Assembly: GCA_905233835.1 (NCBI GenBank)
Contig: CAJOGB010000004.1
Location: 1 to 21,527 of the forward strand
Length of the DNA stretch: 21,527 nt
Origin: an uncultured Lachnospiraceae bacterium
Lineage (GTDB): Bacteria; Bacillota; Clostridia; Lachnospirales; Lachnospiraceae
Direction of reading: 5' to 3'
The first letter of the stretch is position 1, and each line of letters opens with the position of its first letter. Shown in pieces: positions 13,130-21,456 of this stretch. The notes beneath the pieces are model-generated. The model was not told the origin of the DNA. It was given only the letters and a program-made list of their open reading frames with translations, and did not search any database. The translations under genes were made by a program, and so were the position numbers.

Positions 13130-15046
13130 ATGATTTGGAATTTTGACTTTGATATCAGTGCCATTGTTATCATTACTACACTGATTCTATATTATGTCTA
13201 TCGAAAGCCGTTGCCGTTAATTCACAATTTGCTGTTTTTGGCATTAATGGTATTGTCTGATTTGGTGGCGATTACGGACGTAGTGGCATCTATCATGACG
13301 TCCTACGGTGGCAGATTTACCATTCCCACATTATACGGAATTAATATGCTTTATTATTTATGCCTGATAAGCGTGCCGGCTGTTTTTTGCAATTATGCGG
13401 CGGCACTTTCTTATAAGCAGGTAATAAAGACAAGATCTTTGAAGTACATTTTTTGTTCGATTCCGTTTTTGATTCTGGTTTTTATGGATATGATTACGCC
13501 ATTTTATCATACGTTTTTCTCCATAAACTCCAACCATATTTTTTCCTATGGGGGTTTTCGTCCTGTAATCTTTTATGAGACGGTTTTGTATCTTTTGGTC
13601 GGAGGAGCTTTTGTGTTGGCGGAGCAGACAAATCTTCGCGTGAGCGAGCGCTACTCTGTATATATTTATTTAGGACTTAGCCTTCTTGGACATATTTATC
13701 AGTGCTACATTAACCCCTATATCCAGACGGTATCTCTTGCAAATACCGTGGGAATCTTAATAGTATTTTTGATTCATCAAAATCCGGACTACGACAGAGA
13801 CCGTCGAAGCGGAATGTATCGCGAAATGGGTGTCGCAAAGATGAAGACTGAGGATTTATTGTACGGATTAAACCGTTCCTATTTAACGGTGGCAGTGGAA
13901 AACTACAAGGAACTTCGTTCGTCTTACGGGGAAGTGGTGTCCGATCACGTGCTTTTTGAACTTGGAAAGTTTTTGCGAATCAGTTTCCCTCGTATGAATC
14001 ATTTCTACGTACATAACGGAAAATTCGTTTGCGATTATGCCAGATACGGTGTAAAAGCAGAGGACTATGCTAAAGTTGTTTTTGATCGCTGTAAAGAACC
14101 GTTTTATATAGACGGATTGACTTATTATATTTCGTCTTACATCGTGTACACCGACGGGGATGTGGTGATGGAAAACCATGCAGTTATGCGAGATACCATG
14201 CGAATCGCAGCGGATGAAGCCGCATCCATGGGAGCCGGTACCATTTTACACGTAACGGAGGCTATGCATCAAAAGGCCATTCGAAGCGTAAAGATTGATT
14301 CGGCATTGAATCAGGCACTTCAGGGAGATAATCTTTTGATTTATTACCAGCCCATTTACGGTATCAAAGAACGTCGTATCGTGGGGGCAGAAGCGTTGGT
14401 TCGTTTGTATGATAAAGAAATGGGTCTTATCATGCCGGATGAATTTATCTGGAGAGCCGAGGAAACCGGCCGCGTCCTAAAACTTGGAGAGCAGGTATTC
14501 CGAAAGGTGTGCCAGTTTGTAAAGAAGAGTAATATGGATTCTCTCGGTTTACAGATTATCGAAGTAAACTTATCACCTTTGCAGTGTATGCGGGAGCAGT
14601 TGGCGGAAGAATTCCAAGAGATCATGAAAGAATACGGTGTGGATCCGAAATACATCTGTTTGGAAATTACAGAAAGCCATACGGTAAACATCGATGTGGT
14701 TCGGAAAAACATGGTAAACTTATCCAATATAGGTGTAAGATTTGCTTTGGATGACTACGGCACCGGCTATTCGAATTTGGTAAACGTGCTTAGTTTGCCA
14801 CTAAATATCGTAAAGATCGATAAGTCCATTGTATGGGCGTATTTTAACGAAGGACACAAACTTCTTACCAAGGTGATTTCCATGTTTGAAAATGAGAATT
14901 TAAGACTGGTAGTGGAAGGCGTGGAGACGGAGGAGATGGCTTGCAAGCTGGAGGAGTTGGGCTGCCATTATGAGCAGGGATACTTCTATTCAAAGCCCAT
15001 TCCGGAATATGCATTTTTGAAATACGTGACCGATCAGCGTTACTAG
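13130..15046 (+). CDS. Membrane EAL-domain cyclic-di-GMP phosphodiesterase
   Basis: This 638-residue protein has a seven- or eight-segment membrane region (about 1-215), a degenerate GGDEF-like domain (about 240-375) and a complete EAL domain (about 385-632). The EAL domain keeps AEALVR (420-425), N480 in NLSP, E512 in LEITES, DD at 541-542 in ALDDYGTGYSNL and K562 in KIDKS. E596 in VEGVE and QGYFYSKP (616-623) are also kept, so active c-di-GMP hydrolysis is expected. The GGDEF signature is replaced by HNGKF (295-299), so this part is probably regulatory. The membrane part is of the 7TM sensor type with unknown ligand. GGGGAG lies 5 bases before the ATG; an upstream TTG at 13109 is rejected. 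The DUF975 gene follows after 18 bases, likely in the same operon. Confidence 0.92.
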   Translation: MIWNFDFDISAIVIITTLILYYVYRKPLPLIHNLLFLALMVLSDLVAITDVVASIMTSYGGRFTIPTLYGINMLYYLCLISVPAVFCNYAAALSYKQVIKTRSLKYIFCSIPFLILVFMDMITPFYHTFFSINSNHIFSYGGFRPVIFYETVLYLLVGGAFVLAEQTNLRVSERYSVYIYLGLSLLGHIYQCYINPYIQTVSLANTVGILIVFLIHQNPDYDRDRRSGMYREMGVAKMKTEDLLYGLNRSYLTVAVENYKELRSSYGEVVSDHVLFELGKFLRISFPRMNHFYVHNGKFVCDYARYGVKAEDYAKVVFDRCKEPFYIDGLTYYISSYIVYTDGDVVMENHAVMRDTMRIAADEAASMGAGTILHVTEAMHQKAIRSVKIDSALNQALQGDNLLIYYQPIYGIKERRIVGAEALVRLYDKEMGLIMPDEFIWRAEETGRVLKLGEQVFRKVCQFVKKSNMDSLGLQIIEVNLSPLQCMREQLAEEFQEIMKEYGVDPKYICLEITESHTVNIDVVRKNMVNLSNIGVRFALDDYGTGYSNLVNVLSLPLNIVKIDKSIVWAYFNEGHKLLTKVISMFENENLRLVVEGVETEEMACKLEELGCHYEQGYFYSKPIPEYAFLKYVTDQRY

Positions 15047-15064
15047 TTTAAGGAGGAAAGGAAA

Positions 15065-15871
15065 ATGTGGTCAATCAGTAACTTGAAGAACAGAGGAAAG
15101 GAAGCCTTTAAGAGAAATTATTGGAAGTGCGTGTTAATCGGACTTTTGGTATCTCTTCTGGCGGGAGGTGCAAGCGGAAGCTTCTCCGGCGCAACTTCGG
15201 GCATCAGTTCTTCTATCACACAGTATTCATCCGACTATCACAGCGATTTTGATTTCGATGAAATCTTTGATGCAGGCGATGCGGCAGTAGTTGGAACTTT
15301 GTTTGCGGTAATTATGATTTTTGTTGTAATCATTGTAATTGTTGCAATCTTAATGGATTTATTTGTAAACCTTCCGTTGGAAGTTGGAACCTGCCGATTC
15401 TTCTTTAAGAATCAAAAGACGGAAGCAAAGGTAGCGGAAGTGGTATTTGCCTATGATAACTGTTGGAAGAATATCGCGGTAACCATGTTCCTTCGTGATT
15501 TGTTTACCTTCTTCTGGAGTTTACTCTTTATTATTCCGGGTATTATCAAAGCATACGAGTACCGTATGATTCCGTACATCTTGGCAGAGAATCCGGATAT
15601 GGACAGAAAAGAAGTGTTTGCTCTTTCAAAGAAGATGATGGACGGCGAAAAGTGGCATGCTTTTGTTTTGGATTTATCCTTTATCGGATGGCATATTTTA
15701 TCACTTTTTACCGCAGGAATTTTAGAAGTGTTCTATGTGGTTCCTTACCAGGCATCCACCAATGCAACTCTTTATGAGGCGCTGAAATATTTAAAGATCG
15801 AGCACCCCTACACAAGGCACTCAGAGCCTGTAAATCCGGTGTCTGAACAGAGTGAACAAACGAATTTATAA
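15065..15871 (+). CDS. DUF975 family integral membrane protein
   Basis: This 268-residue protein begins with the DUF975 signature LKNRGKEAFKRNYWK (7-21). That is followed by a first membrane segment (about 22-36), a serine/acid-rich external-looking loop (37-72) and a second segment (about 75-103). Further segments cover about 137-160 and 203-225. The central motif GIIKAYEYRMIPYILAENP (159-177) and the FALSKKMMDGEKW stretch after it are typical. The tail after ~250 is polar and probably cytoplasmic. The family's function is not known. AGGAGG precedes the ATG closely and only 18 bases separate it from the EAL gene, so co-transcription and a shared membrane role are likely. No terminator is evident after it. 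Confidence 0.88.
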   Translation: MWSISNLKNRGKEAFKRNYWKCVLIGLLVSLLAGGASGSFSGATSGISSSITQYSSDYHSDFDFDEIFDAGDAAVVGTLFAVIMIFVVIIVIVAILMDLFVNLPLEVGTCRFFFKNQKTEAKVAEVVFAYDNCWKNIAVTMFLRDLFTFFWSLLFIIPGIIKAYEYRMIPYILAENPDMDRKEVFALSKKMMDGEKWHAFVLDLSFIGWHILSLFTAGILEVFYVVPYQASTNATLYEALKYLKIEHPYTRHSEPVNPVSEQSEQTNL

Positions 15872-15925
15872 TGATGAAAATCTTTCAACCTTAAAAGACT
15901 TTAATTTATAATTTACTCGTGTTAT

Positions 15926-15931
15926 TATAAT
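15926..15931 (+). promoter_or_regulatory. Possible -10 element of the 56-residue gene
   Basis: TATAAT occurs 81 bases before the ATG at 16012, without a good -35. TATAGT at 15961-15966 is an alternative. A small hairpin, TCAGC-GTTT-GCTGA (15983-15996), stands directly before the GGGAGG box. Confidence 0.35.
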
Positions 15932-16011
15932 CTCAACAAGAGGAAATATTTTCTTAATCGTATAGTGTGAAATGTTTTGTTTGTCAGCGTTTGCTGAGAA
16001 GGGAGGCAGTT

Positions 16012-16182
16012 ATGCTAGCATTTGAAAATCCTATTCTTAATGAGATGGATACTCAGCAGAGAAAATTATATTCTTCTAAGGAATCGGTTGCACATCGCGA
16101 TCGTGAGAGAATACTTTTTATCGAGCGAGAAATCAAAGGCGAGTGGAGCTGGTTTAATTTACTTCGTCCGAGAACGGTATAG
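16012..16182 (+). CDS. Orphan 56-residue protein, function unknown
   Basis: I do not recognise this small protein, MLAFENPILNEMDTQQRKLY followed by 36 more residues. It is polar and charged, with a Tyr/Ser/Glu/Arg-rich middle (about 20-42) that could form one helix. It ends with a Trp-rich patch (GEWSWFNLLRPRTV). No membrane segment, signal peptide or cysteine motif is present. The ATG at 16012 has GGGAGG 5 bases upstream; a GTG at 15967 would include the hairpin region and is unlikely. It has a possible promoter and a good terminator 55 bases after its stop, so it looks like a separate small transcript. It could be a small regulator or adaptor, but this is not shown. Confidence 0.55.
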   Translation: MLAFENPILNEMDTQQRKLYSSKESVAHRDRERILFIEREIKGEWSWFNLLRPRTV

Positions 16183-16236
16183 ATATTAAATGAGGCTTCT
16201 TTCAAGGAAGAGAAAGAGTTTGTTGCGATAGAAGAT

Positions 16237-16268
16237 GGTCCCTACCACTATGTGTAGGGGCTGTTTTT
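16237..16268 (+). terminator. Terminator after the 56-residue gene
   Basis: CCCTAC (16240-16245) pairs with GTAGGG (16254-16259), extended by flanking pairs, and is followed by a run of eight T residues. It insulates the small gene from metF. Confidence 0.85.
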
Positions 16269-16324
16269 TTTGCTTTTTTCTATATCTTTTCATAAGAAAA
16301 AGAAATTCCTTTTAAAAGGGGATG

Positions 16325-16367
16325 TATGATAAAATAATGCATGTATGCGACGGCTTTTTGTCCATGC
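16325..16367 (+). promoter_or_regulatory. Possible metF promoter and leader hairpin
   Basis: TATGAT (16325-16330) is a fair -10 with no good -35. GCATG (16339-16343) and GAC (16349-16351) can pair with GTC-CATGC (16360-16367). A perfect palindrome, CCTTTTAAAAGG, lies just upstream (16308-16319). I see no SAM riboswitch or T-box signature before metF. Confidence 0.3.
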
Positions 16368-16393
16368 GAAATAGGAAAATGAAGGAAAAGATT

Positions 16394-17269
16394 ATGATTA
16401 AAGTTTCAGAGATTATTAAAGAGAATAAACCGACCCTTTCTTTTGAGGTTTTCCCTCCGAAGACAGAGGATAAATATGAGGGTGTGCTTTCTGCGGCAAA
16501 ACAGATGTCAAAACTTCATCCCTCCTTTATCAGTGTAACCTACGGTGCGGCAGGAGGAACCAGAGCCTTTACCACCAATATCGCAGGAGATATCGCATCT
16601 CTTGGTGTACCTTCCTTGGCGCATTTAACCTGTGTATCTTCCACAAAGGAATCCGTAGATGAAGCCCTGGCGCAGTATAAGACCCACGGTATTGAAAACA
16701 TCTTGGCACTTCGAGGAGATTTGCCGGAGGGGGTAAGTGATTTAGGGGAGGATGCGGACTTTCGCCATGCTTCCGATTTGACTGCTTATATCAAATCTCA
16801 CGGAGACTTCTGCGTGGGCGGAGCCTGCTACCCGGAAACCCATCCGGAGGCGGAGAATAAAAATGCGGACATTTTAAACATCAAAAAGAAGGTGGATGCG
16901 GGTTGCGAATTTTTAACCACCCAGATGTTTTTTGAAAATTCCATTATGTATAACTATATGTATCGCCTTCGTGAGGCAGGAGTTTTGGTGCCCATTTGTG
17001 CGGGAATTATGCCAATTACAAATGCTAATCAAGTAAAGCGTGCCATCCAGTTGTCCGGTACCGTAATGCCTCCAAGATTCTTAGCGCTCGTGGATAAATT
17101 CGGCGATAAGCCGGAGGCAATGAAACAGGCGGGAATCGCCTATGCTACAGATCAGATTATTGATTTGATCGCAAATGACGTAAATCACATCCACGTTTAT
17201 TCCATGAATAAACCGGAAGTGGCGGAAGCCATCGTGAAAAACTTATCCGACATCGTGGTATTAAAGTAG
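16394..17269 (+). CDS. metF: 5,10-methylenetetrahydrofolate reductase
   Basis: This 291-residue TIM-barrel flavoprotein reduces methylene-tetrahydrofolate to 5-methyl-tetrahydrofolate, the methyl donor for MetH. The N-terminus SFEVFPPKTE (16-25) contains the catalytic glutamate. SVTYGAAGG (47-55), LALRGD (104-109, with the FAD-contacting aspartate), GACYPETHP (143-151) and TTQMFF (175-180) match the family throughout. I chose the ATG at 16394 because AAGGA (16382-16386) stands 7 bases before it and the protein then begins as other MetF proteins do; an ATG at 16322 would add an unlikely extension over the predicted promoter. It leads a four-gene row with the MetH activation protein, metH and yitT. 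The partner reductant is unknown, and no metV-like gene is adjacent. Confidence 0.96.
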   Translation: MIKVSEIIKENKPTLSFEVFPPKTEDKYEGVLSAAKQMSKLHPSFISVTYGAAGGTRAFTTNIAGDIASLGVPSLAHLTCVSSTKESVDEALAQYKTHGIENILALRGDLPEGVSDLGEDADFRHASDLTAYIKSHGDFCVGGACYPETHPEAENKNADILNIKKKVDAGCEFLTTQMFFENSIMYNYMYRLREAGVLVPICAGIMPITNANQVKRAIQLSGTVMPPRFLALVDKFGDKPEAMKQAGIAYATDQIIDLIANDVNHIHVYSMNKPEVAEAIVKNLSDIVVLK

Positions 17270-17282
17270 GACGTTTTTGGAT

Positions 17283-17924
17283 ATGGAATACAGAACCGAA
17301 AAACTTGGAAGTATCCCTTTTGAAATCAATCGAAAGGAACTATATATTTATGCCGGATACGATGCAAAGACCACACCAAGCGAAGAAGTCCTTTCTTTAA
17401 TTGATGAATGTATCGCAGAAGTTAAAGAGGCGGCGCAGCTTCGGGCCATTTTAAAGTGGTGTCCCATTGTGCGAAAAAAAGATGATGCCGGCAAGGAGTT
17501 AAAGGTCGAGTTTTCCATCGGAGATTTTGCAATTAAAAGCGAAGCCTTGGGAAAGAATCTGGTAGAGTGTAAAGATGCCATTTTGGTGGGTGCCACACTT
17601 TCTCCTTCCGTGGATTTACTTTTGCATCGCTATGCAAAACTTCAGGTGGCAAAAAGCCTTCTTATGCAGGCAACGGCAGCAGCCTATATCGAAGCTTATT
17701 TAGATGAGATCCAACGTGTGATAAAAAAACGCCTCGAGCCTGAGAGACTAACCCTTCGCCCACGATTTTCTCCGGGATTTGCGGATTTTGGTACGGAATA
17801 TCAGCCGGCGTTTTTAAACGCGATTAACGCAGAAAAACAACTGGGAATTACCTTAGCCCAGGATTCAAATATGATGGTGCCGTCCAAATCGGTTACGGCA
17901 GTGATGGGAATTTGTAAACTATGA
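17283..17924 (+). CDS. Free-standing MetH activation (SAM-binding) domain protein
   Basis: This 213-residue protein corresponds to the C-terminal activation domain of cobalamin-dependent methionine synthase, which in Escherichia coli is part of one long chain. That domain binds S-adenosylmethionine and lets oxidised cobalamin be reductively remethylated. Visible signatures are ILVGATLSPSVDLLLHRY (100-117), a helical stretch with QATAAAYIEAYLDEI (129-143), and RPRFSPGFADF (159-169), which replaces the classical RxxxGYP motif. MVPSKSVTAVMGI (198-210) closes it. The preceding AGGA overlaps the metF stop codon, 11 bases before the ATG at 17283, and the stop overlaps the metH start (ATGA), so the three are translationally coupled. 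The match rests on the SAM-site motifs plus the context, and together these are strong. Confidence 0.88.
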   Translation: MEYRTEKLGSIPFEINRKELYIYAGYDAKTTPSEEVLSLIDECIAEVKEAAQLRAILKWCPIVRKKDDAGKELKVEFSIGDFAIKSEALGKNLVECKDAILVGATLSPSVDLLLHRYAKLQVAKSLLMQATAAAYIEAYLDEIQRVIKKRLEPERLTLRPRFSPGFADFGTEYQPAFLNAINAEKQLGITLAQDSNMMVPSKSVTAVMGICKL

Positions 17925-20416
17925 GAGAATATTTAAACGAATGTATAAAACAAAATAAATTCCTCTTCTTCGACGGAGGTATGGGAACCTACTTGCAGGC
18001 TCACGGCTTACAGCAGGGGGTACTCCCGGAGACCTTTAACTTGGATCATCCGGAAGTCTTAAAAGACTTGGCCCGTATGTATATGGAAGCGGGAGCCAAT
18101 ATCATTAACACCAATACCTTCGGTGCTAACCGCATGAAGTTTCCTGTGGATGATGAGAATTATCCTTTGGAAAAAATCGTCACCGCTGCGGTAAAAAATG
18201 TGATGGAAGTTCGAGATGAATATGTGGCAAAAAATCCGGATCAAAAGGTTTTTGTTGCACTTGATATCGGACCTACGGGAAAACTTCTTGCACCTCTCGG
18301 AAATTTGGATTTTGAAGAAGCGGTGGATATTTATAAAGAGGTGATTTCCATAGGTGTAAAGGCAGGGGCGGACCTTGTCTTAATCGAAACCATGAGCGAT
18401 TCCTACGAGTGTAAGGCAGCGGTTTTGGCCGCAAAGGAGGTCTGCGATTTACCGGTCATCGCTACAGTAATCTTTTCCGAAAACGGAAAACTTTTAACCG
18501 GTGGTCAGCCTAAGGGCGTGGTAGCTATGCTGGAAGGTCTACGAGTTGATGCGTTAGGTGTAAACTGCGGTCTCGGACCTACAGAAATGAAGGGTATCGT
18601 AAAGGAGTTAGCAAAAGCGGCTTCCGTTCCTGTGGTGGTAAACCCAAATGCGGGTCTTCCTCGTGTGGAAAACGGGATAACCTACTTTGATGTAACACCG
18701 GAGGAGTTTTCTTCCGTTATGAAAGAAATCGCCGGTGAGAACAATAACGTCTTAGGTGTCGGCGGATGCTGCGGTACCACACCGGATCACATTCGTGCTC
18801 TGGTAGAGACTTTAAAAAATGAAAAGACAAACGACGTAGTGCCCTGTGATGATACGGTGGTTAGCTCCGGTATGGGACACGTGGTTTTAAACGAAAAGCC
18901 GGTAATCATCGGGGAGCGCATTAACCCCACCGGAAAGAAAAAGATGAAGCAGGCTTTGGTGGATAACGACATGGACTACATCTTAAACGAAGGTGTGACC
19001 CAGGAAGAAAACGGAGCCCATATTTTAGATGTAAACGTGGGACTTCCGGAAATCGACGAGCCTACCATGTTAAAGCGTGCGGTATATGAGTTACAGGGAA
19101 TTTCCGCACTTCCGTTACAGATTGATACTTCAGATCCTGTCGCTATGGAAGGGGCCATGCGTATCTATAACGGAAAGCCCATGATCAATTCCGTTAACGG
19201 CAAGCAGGAAGTGATGGATGCGATTTTTCCATTGGTGAAAAAATACGGGGGAACCGTGGTATCCCTTCTTTTGGATGAGGAAGGCATTCCGGAAACCGCA
19301 GACGGTCGTATGGCCATCGCTGAGAAGATTTATGAAAACGCGGATAAGTGGGGCATCCCCAAAAAAGATATTGTTTTTGATGCGCTGGTAATGTCCATTT
19401 CTACCAGTAAGGAGGCCGCAAAGATTACACTTGAAACCGTACGACGTGTCACGGAAGAGTTACATGCCTGCAGTGTCCTTGGTGTATCAAACGTATCCTT
19501 CGGACTTCCCAGACGAGATTTAATTAACTCTACTTTTTATGCGTCTGCTTTAAATGCGGGACTTACCGCGGGCATTATTAATCCGTCTTCTTCGGCCATG
19601 AAATCCGTATACGATTCCTATTTGGCCATTAAGGGATTTGATGACAACTGCCTATCCTTTATCAATGCTTATGCGGGAACGGTATCTGCGGAAGCACAGC
19701 TTAAAAAAGTAATGGAAGAGAAAGCAGTAGTTTCCTCCGATGCTCAGGAAAAAAGCGCGTCCGATGATATTTCAAAAACCAAACTTGGAAATGCCATCAT
19801 AAAAGGTTTAAAGGAAAACTGTAAAACCTTTACCAAAGCGGAACTGGAAAGCGGAACGGATCCACTGGATGTGATTAATAATTACATCGTTCCGGCCCTT
19901 GATTATGTGGGTGTGGGATTTGAGAAAAATACAATCTTTTTGCCTCAGCTTTTAATGAGCGCGGAAGGTGCTCAGGTTTGCTTTGAGGTTATCAAAGATA
20001 AACTAAATAACGAAGGTGTAAAAAACGAGCCCAAGGGCAAAGTGATTTTAGCCACCGTAAAGGGTGACATTCACGACATCGGAAAAAATATCGTAAAAGT
20101 CCTTCTGGAAAACTATTCCTTTGAGGTTATCGACTTAGGAAAAGACGTACCGCCGGAGCTTATCGTGGAAACCGCTATCAAAGAAAATATTCATTTGGTA
20201 GGTCTGTCCGCATTAATGACCACTACCGTGGTGAGTATGGAAGAAACCATTAAAGCCCTGCGGGAGGCAAATGTGGATTGTAAGGTAATGGTGGGCGGCG
20301 CAGTGTTGAATCAGGATTATGCAGATATGATTGGTGCAGATGCCTATTGCAAAGATGCAATGCAAACTGTAAGATATGCGGAGGACTTCTTTTCAAAGTA
20401 TCCGGATAAAAAATAA
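17921..20416 (+). CDS. metH: Cobalamin-dependent methionine synthase lacking the activation domain
   Basis: This 831-residue enzyme transfers the methyl group from 5-methyl-tetrahydrofolate through cobalamin to homocysteine. The homocysteine domain (about 1-300) begins FFDGGMGTYLQ and carries the zinc ligands C216 (GVNCGLGP) and C283-C284 (GGCCGTTP). The pterin-binding domain (about 325-590) contains IGERINPTG (330-338) and HILDVNVG (367-374). A helical cobalamin cap covers about 615-700. The cobalamin domain follows, with GDIHDIGKN (715-723, axial ligand His718) and a closing GGA (792-794). It ends there: the ~330-residue reactivation domain of E. coli MetH (1227 residues) is missing and is encoded by the gene just upstream. 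The 4-base ATGA overlap with that gene marks coupled translation and presumably matched amounts. Confidence 0.97.
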   Translation: MREYLNECIKQNKFLFFDGGMGTYLQAHGLQQGVLPETFNLDHPEVLKDLARMYMEAGANIINTNTFGANRMKFPVDDENYPLEKIVTAAVKNVMEVRDEYVAKNPDQKVFVALDIGPTGKLLAPLGNLDFEEAVDIYKEVISIGVKAGADLVLIETMSDSYECKAAVLAAKEVCDLPVIATVIFSENGKLLTGGQPKGVVAMLEGLRVDALGVNCGLGPTEMKGIVKELAKAASVPVVVNPNAGLPRVENGITYFDVTPEEFSSVMKEIAGENNNVLGVGGCCGTTPDHIRALVETLKNEKTNDVVPCDDTVVSSGMGHVVLNEKPVIIGERINPTGKKKMKQALVDNDMDYILNEGVTQEENGAHILDVNVGLPEIDEPTMLKRAVYELQGISALPLQIDTSDPVAMEGAMRIYNGKPMINSVNGKQEVMDAIFPLVKKYGGTVVSLLLDEEGIPETADGRMAIAEKIYENADKWGIPKKDIVFDALVMSISTSKEAAKITLETVRRVTEELHACSVLGVSNVSFGLPRRDLINSTFYASALNAGLTAGIINPSSSAMKSVYDSYLAIKGFDDNCLSFINAYAGTVSAEAQLKKVMEEKAVVSSDAQEKSASDDISKTKLGNAIIKGLKENCKTFTKAELESGTDPLDVINNYIVPALDYVGVGFEKNTIFLPQLLMSAEGAQVCFEVIKDKLNNEGVKNEPKGKVILATVKGDIHDIGKNIVKVLLENYSFEVIDLGKDVPPELIVETAIKENIHLVGLSALMTTTVVSMEETIKALREANVDCKVMVGGAVLNQDYADMIGADAYCKDAMQTVRYAEDFFSKYPDKK

Positions 20417-20443
20417 ATCAAAGAATCTTTGATGGAGATAAAA

Positions 20444-21340
20444 ATGGAAGAACAGAAGAAACTGAAGATGACAAAGAAAAGATTTATGGTATATTTCCGC
20501 GACTTTTGGATTATCATACTTGGAACCACCATTGTATCCTTTGCCGTAAAATATATTTTCGATCCGGCAGGCATGGTTACCGGAGGAGTTTCCGGTCTTG
20601 CCATCGTCATCAAATATGTTTCAAAGATGATGTTTGGCCATGAGGTTCCTCTTTGGGTATCCAACTTGGTTTTAAACATTCCGATTTTCCTTTTTGCGTG
20701 GAAGACGGAGGGCTGGAAGCGTATTATGAGAACCGGCCTTGCCTTTACGGTAATGACGGCGGAACTCTACATTTTCCCGGATTATGTTTTCTTTCAGGAC
20801 AACCCGCTTCTTACGGCGGTATACGGCGGAATTTGCTTTGGTGCCGGAACCGGCTTAATGCTTCTTGCAAAGGCCACCACAGGCGGTACCGATATGCTTG
20901 GTAACTCCTTGGCAAAGTATCTTCGCCATGTGCCGGTAGGACGTTTGATTGAGTACTTGGACGGCGCTGTGGTTGTTGTGGGTGCTTTTGTTTTTGGTTT
21001 GGAAGAAACTTTATATGCTATCATTTCAGTATTTATTATGGGACGCGTGATTGATTACATCGTGGACCACGGTAAGAAAGCAAAGATGGCCATTATTATT
21101 TCTTCCCATCCGGATGAAATCAAGAATCAGATTTTACAGCAGTTGGACCGTGGTGTCACCAGCTTAACCGGAACCGGAGAATATACGGGAAAGCAGAGAA
21201 AAGTATTATTCTGTGTCTGCACCCAGCGAGATGTTCCCATGATTAAGGACATCGTGAAAGAATATGATAAAAAAGCCTTCTTTATCGTAGGCAGCGTATC
21301 CGAAGCCATGGGTGAAGGATTCGTGGAAAAATGGTTTTAA
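20444..21340 (+). CDS. YitT family membrane protein
   Basis: This 298-residue protein has the YitT layout: a short charged N-terminus, about five or six membrane segments (roughly 18-200) and a soluble C-terminal DUF2179-type domain (about 210-298). The first membrane part holds FDPAGMVTGGVSGLAIV, the common family signature, and ATTGGTDMLGN (about 146-156) marks the middle. The C-terminal domain contains IIISSHPDEI and ends VSEAMGEGF. The function of YitT proteins is not settled. I chose the ATG at 20444 because GGAG (20434-20437) stands 6 bases before it. It begins 27 bases after metH with no terminator between, so it is probably the last gene of the metF operon; any link to methionine is inference from position alone. 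Confidence 0.93.
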   Translation: MEEQKKLKMTKKRFMVYFRDFWIIILGTTIVSFAVKYIFDPAGMVTGGVSGLAIVIKYVSKMMFGHEVPLWVSNLVLNIPIFLFAWKTEGWKRIMRTGLAFTVMTAELYIFPDYVFFQDNPLLTAVYGGICFGAGTGLMLLAKATTGGTDMLGNSLAKYLRHVPVGRLIEYLDGAVVVVGAFVFGLEETLYAIISVFIMGRVIDYIVDHGKKAKMAIIISSHPDEIKNQILQQLDRGVTSLTGTGEYTGKQRKVLFCVCTQRDVPMIKDIVKEYDKKAFFIVGSVSEAMGEGFVEKWF

Positions 21341-21344
21341 AGAG

Positions 21345-21368
21345 ACGTCGGCAAAGCCGACGTTTTTC
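21345..21368 (+). terminator. Terminator after yitT
   Basis: ACGTCGGC (21345-21352) pairs with GCCGACGT (21356-21363) around an AAA loop and is followed by TTTTCTT. It starts 5 bases after the yitT stop and closes the metF operon. Confidence 0.88.
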
Positions 21369-21389
21369 TTTGATACAAGGGATGAAATC

Positions 21390-21418
21390 TTGAAGTGGAA
21401 TAGCTTCTAAGATATAAT
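21390..21418 (+). promoter_or_regulatory. Promoter of pyrB
   Basis: TTGAAG (21390-21395) and TATAAT (21413-21418) are 17 bases apart. The predicted start is about 32 bases before the ATG, leaving no room for a PyrR-type attenuator leader. Confidence 0.7.
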
Positions 21419-21456
21419 TGAAAAGGTATGTGTACTTGAATTTAAAGGAGGAAATC

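Noticed and set aside
14356..14727. Minus-strand open frame of 123 codons inside the EAL gene
   Set aside because: It is antisense to the conserved EAL motifs and its translation shows no recognisable family.
16269..16393. SAM riboswitch or T-box ahead of metF
   Set aside because: The space between terminator and start is about 125 bases and lacks the conserved core of either element; only a small hairpin is visible.
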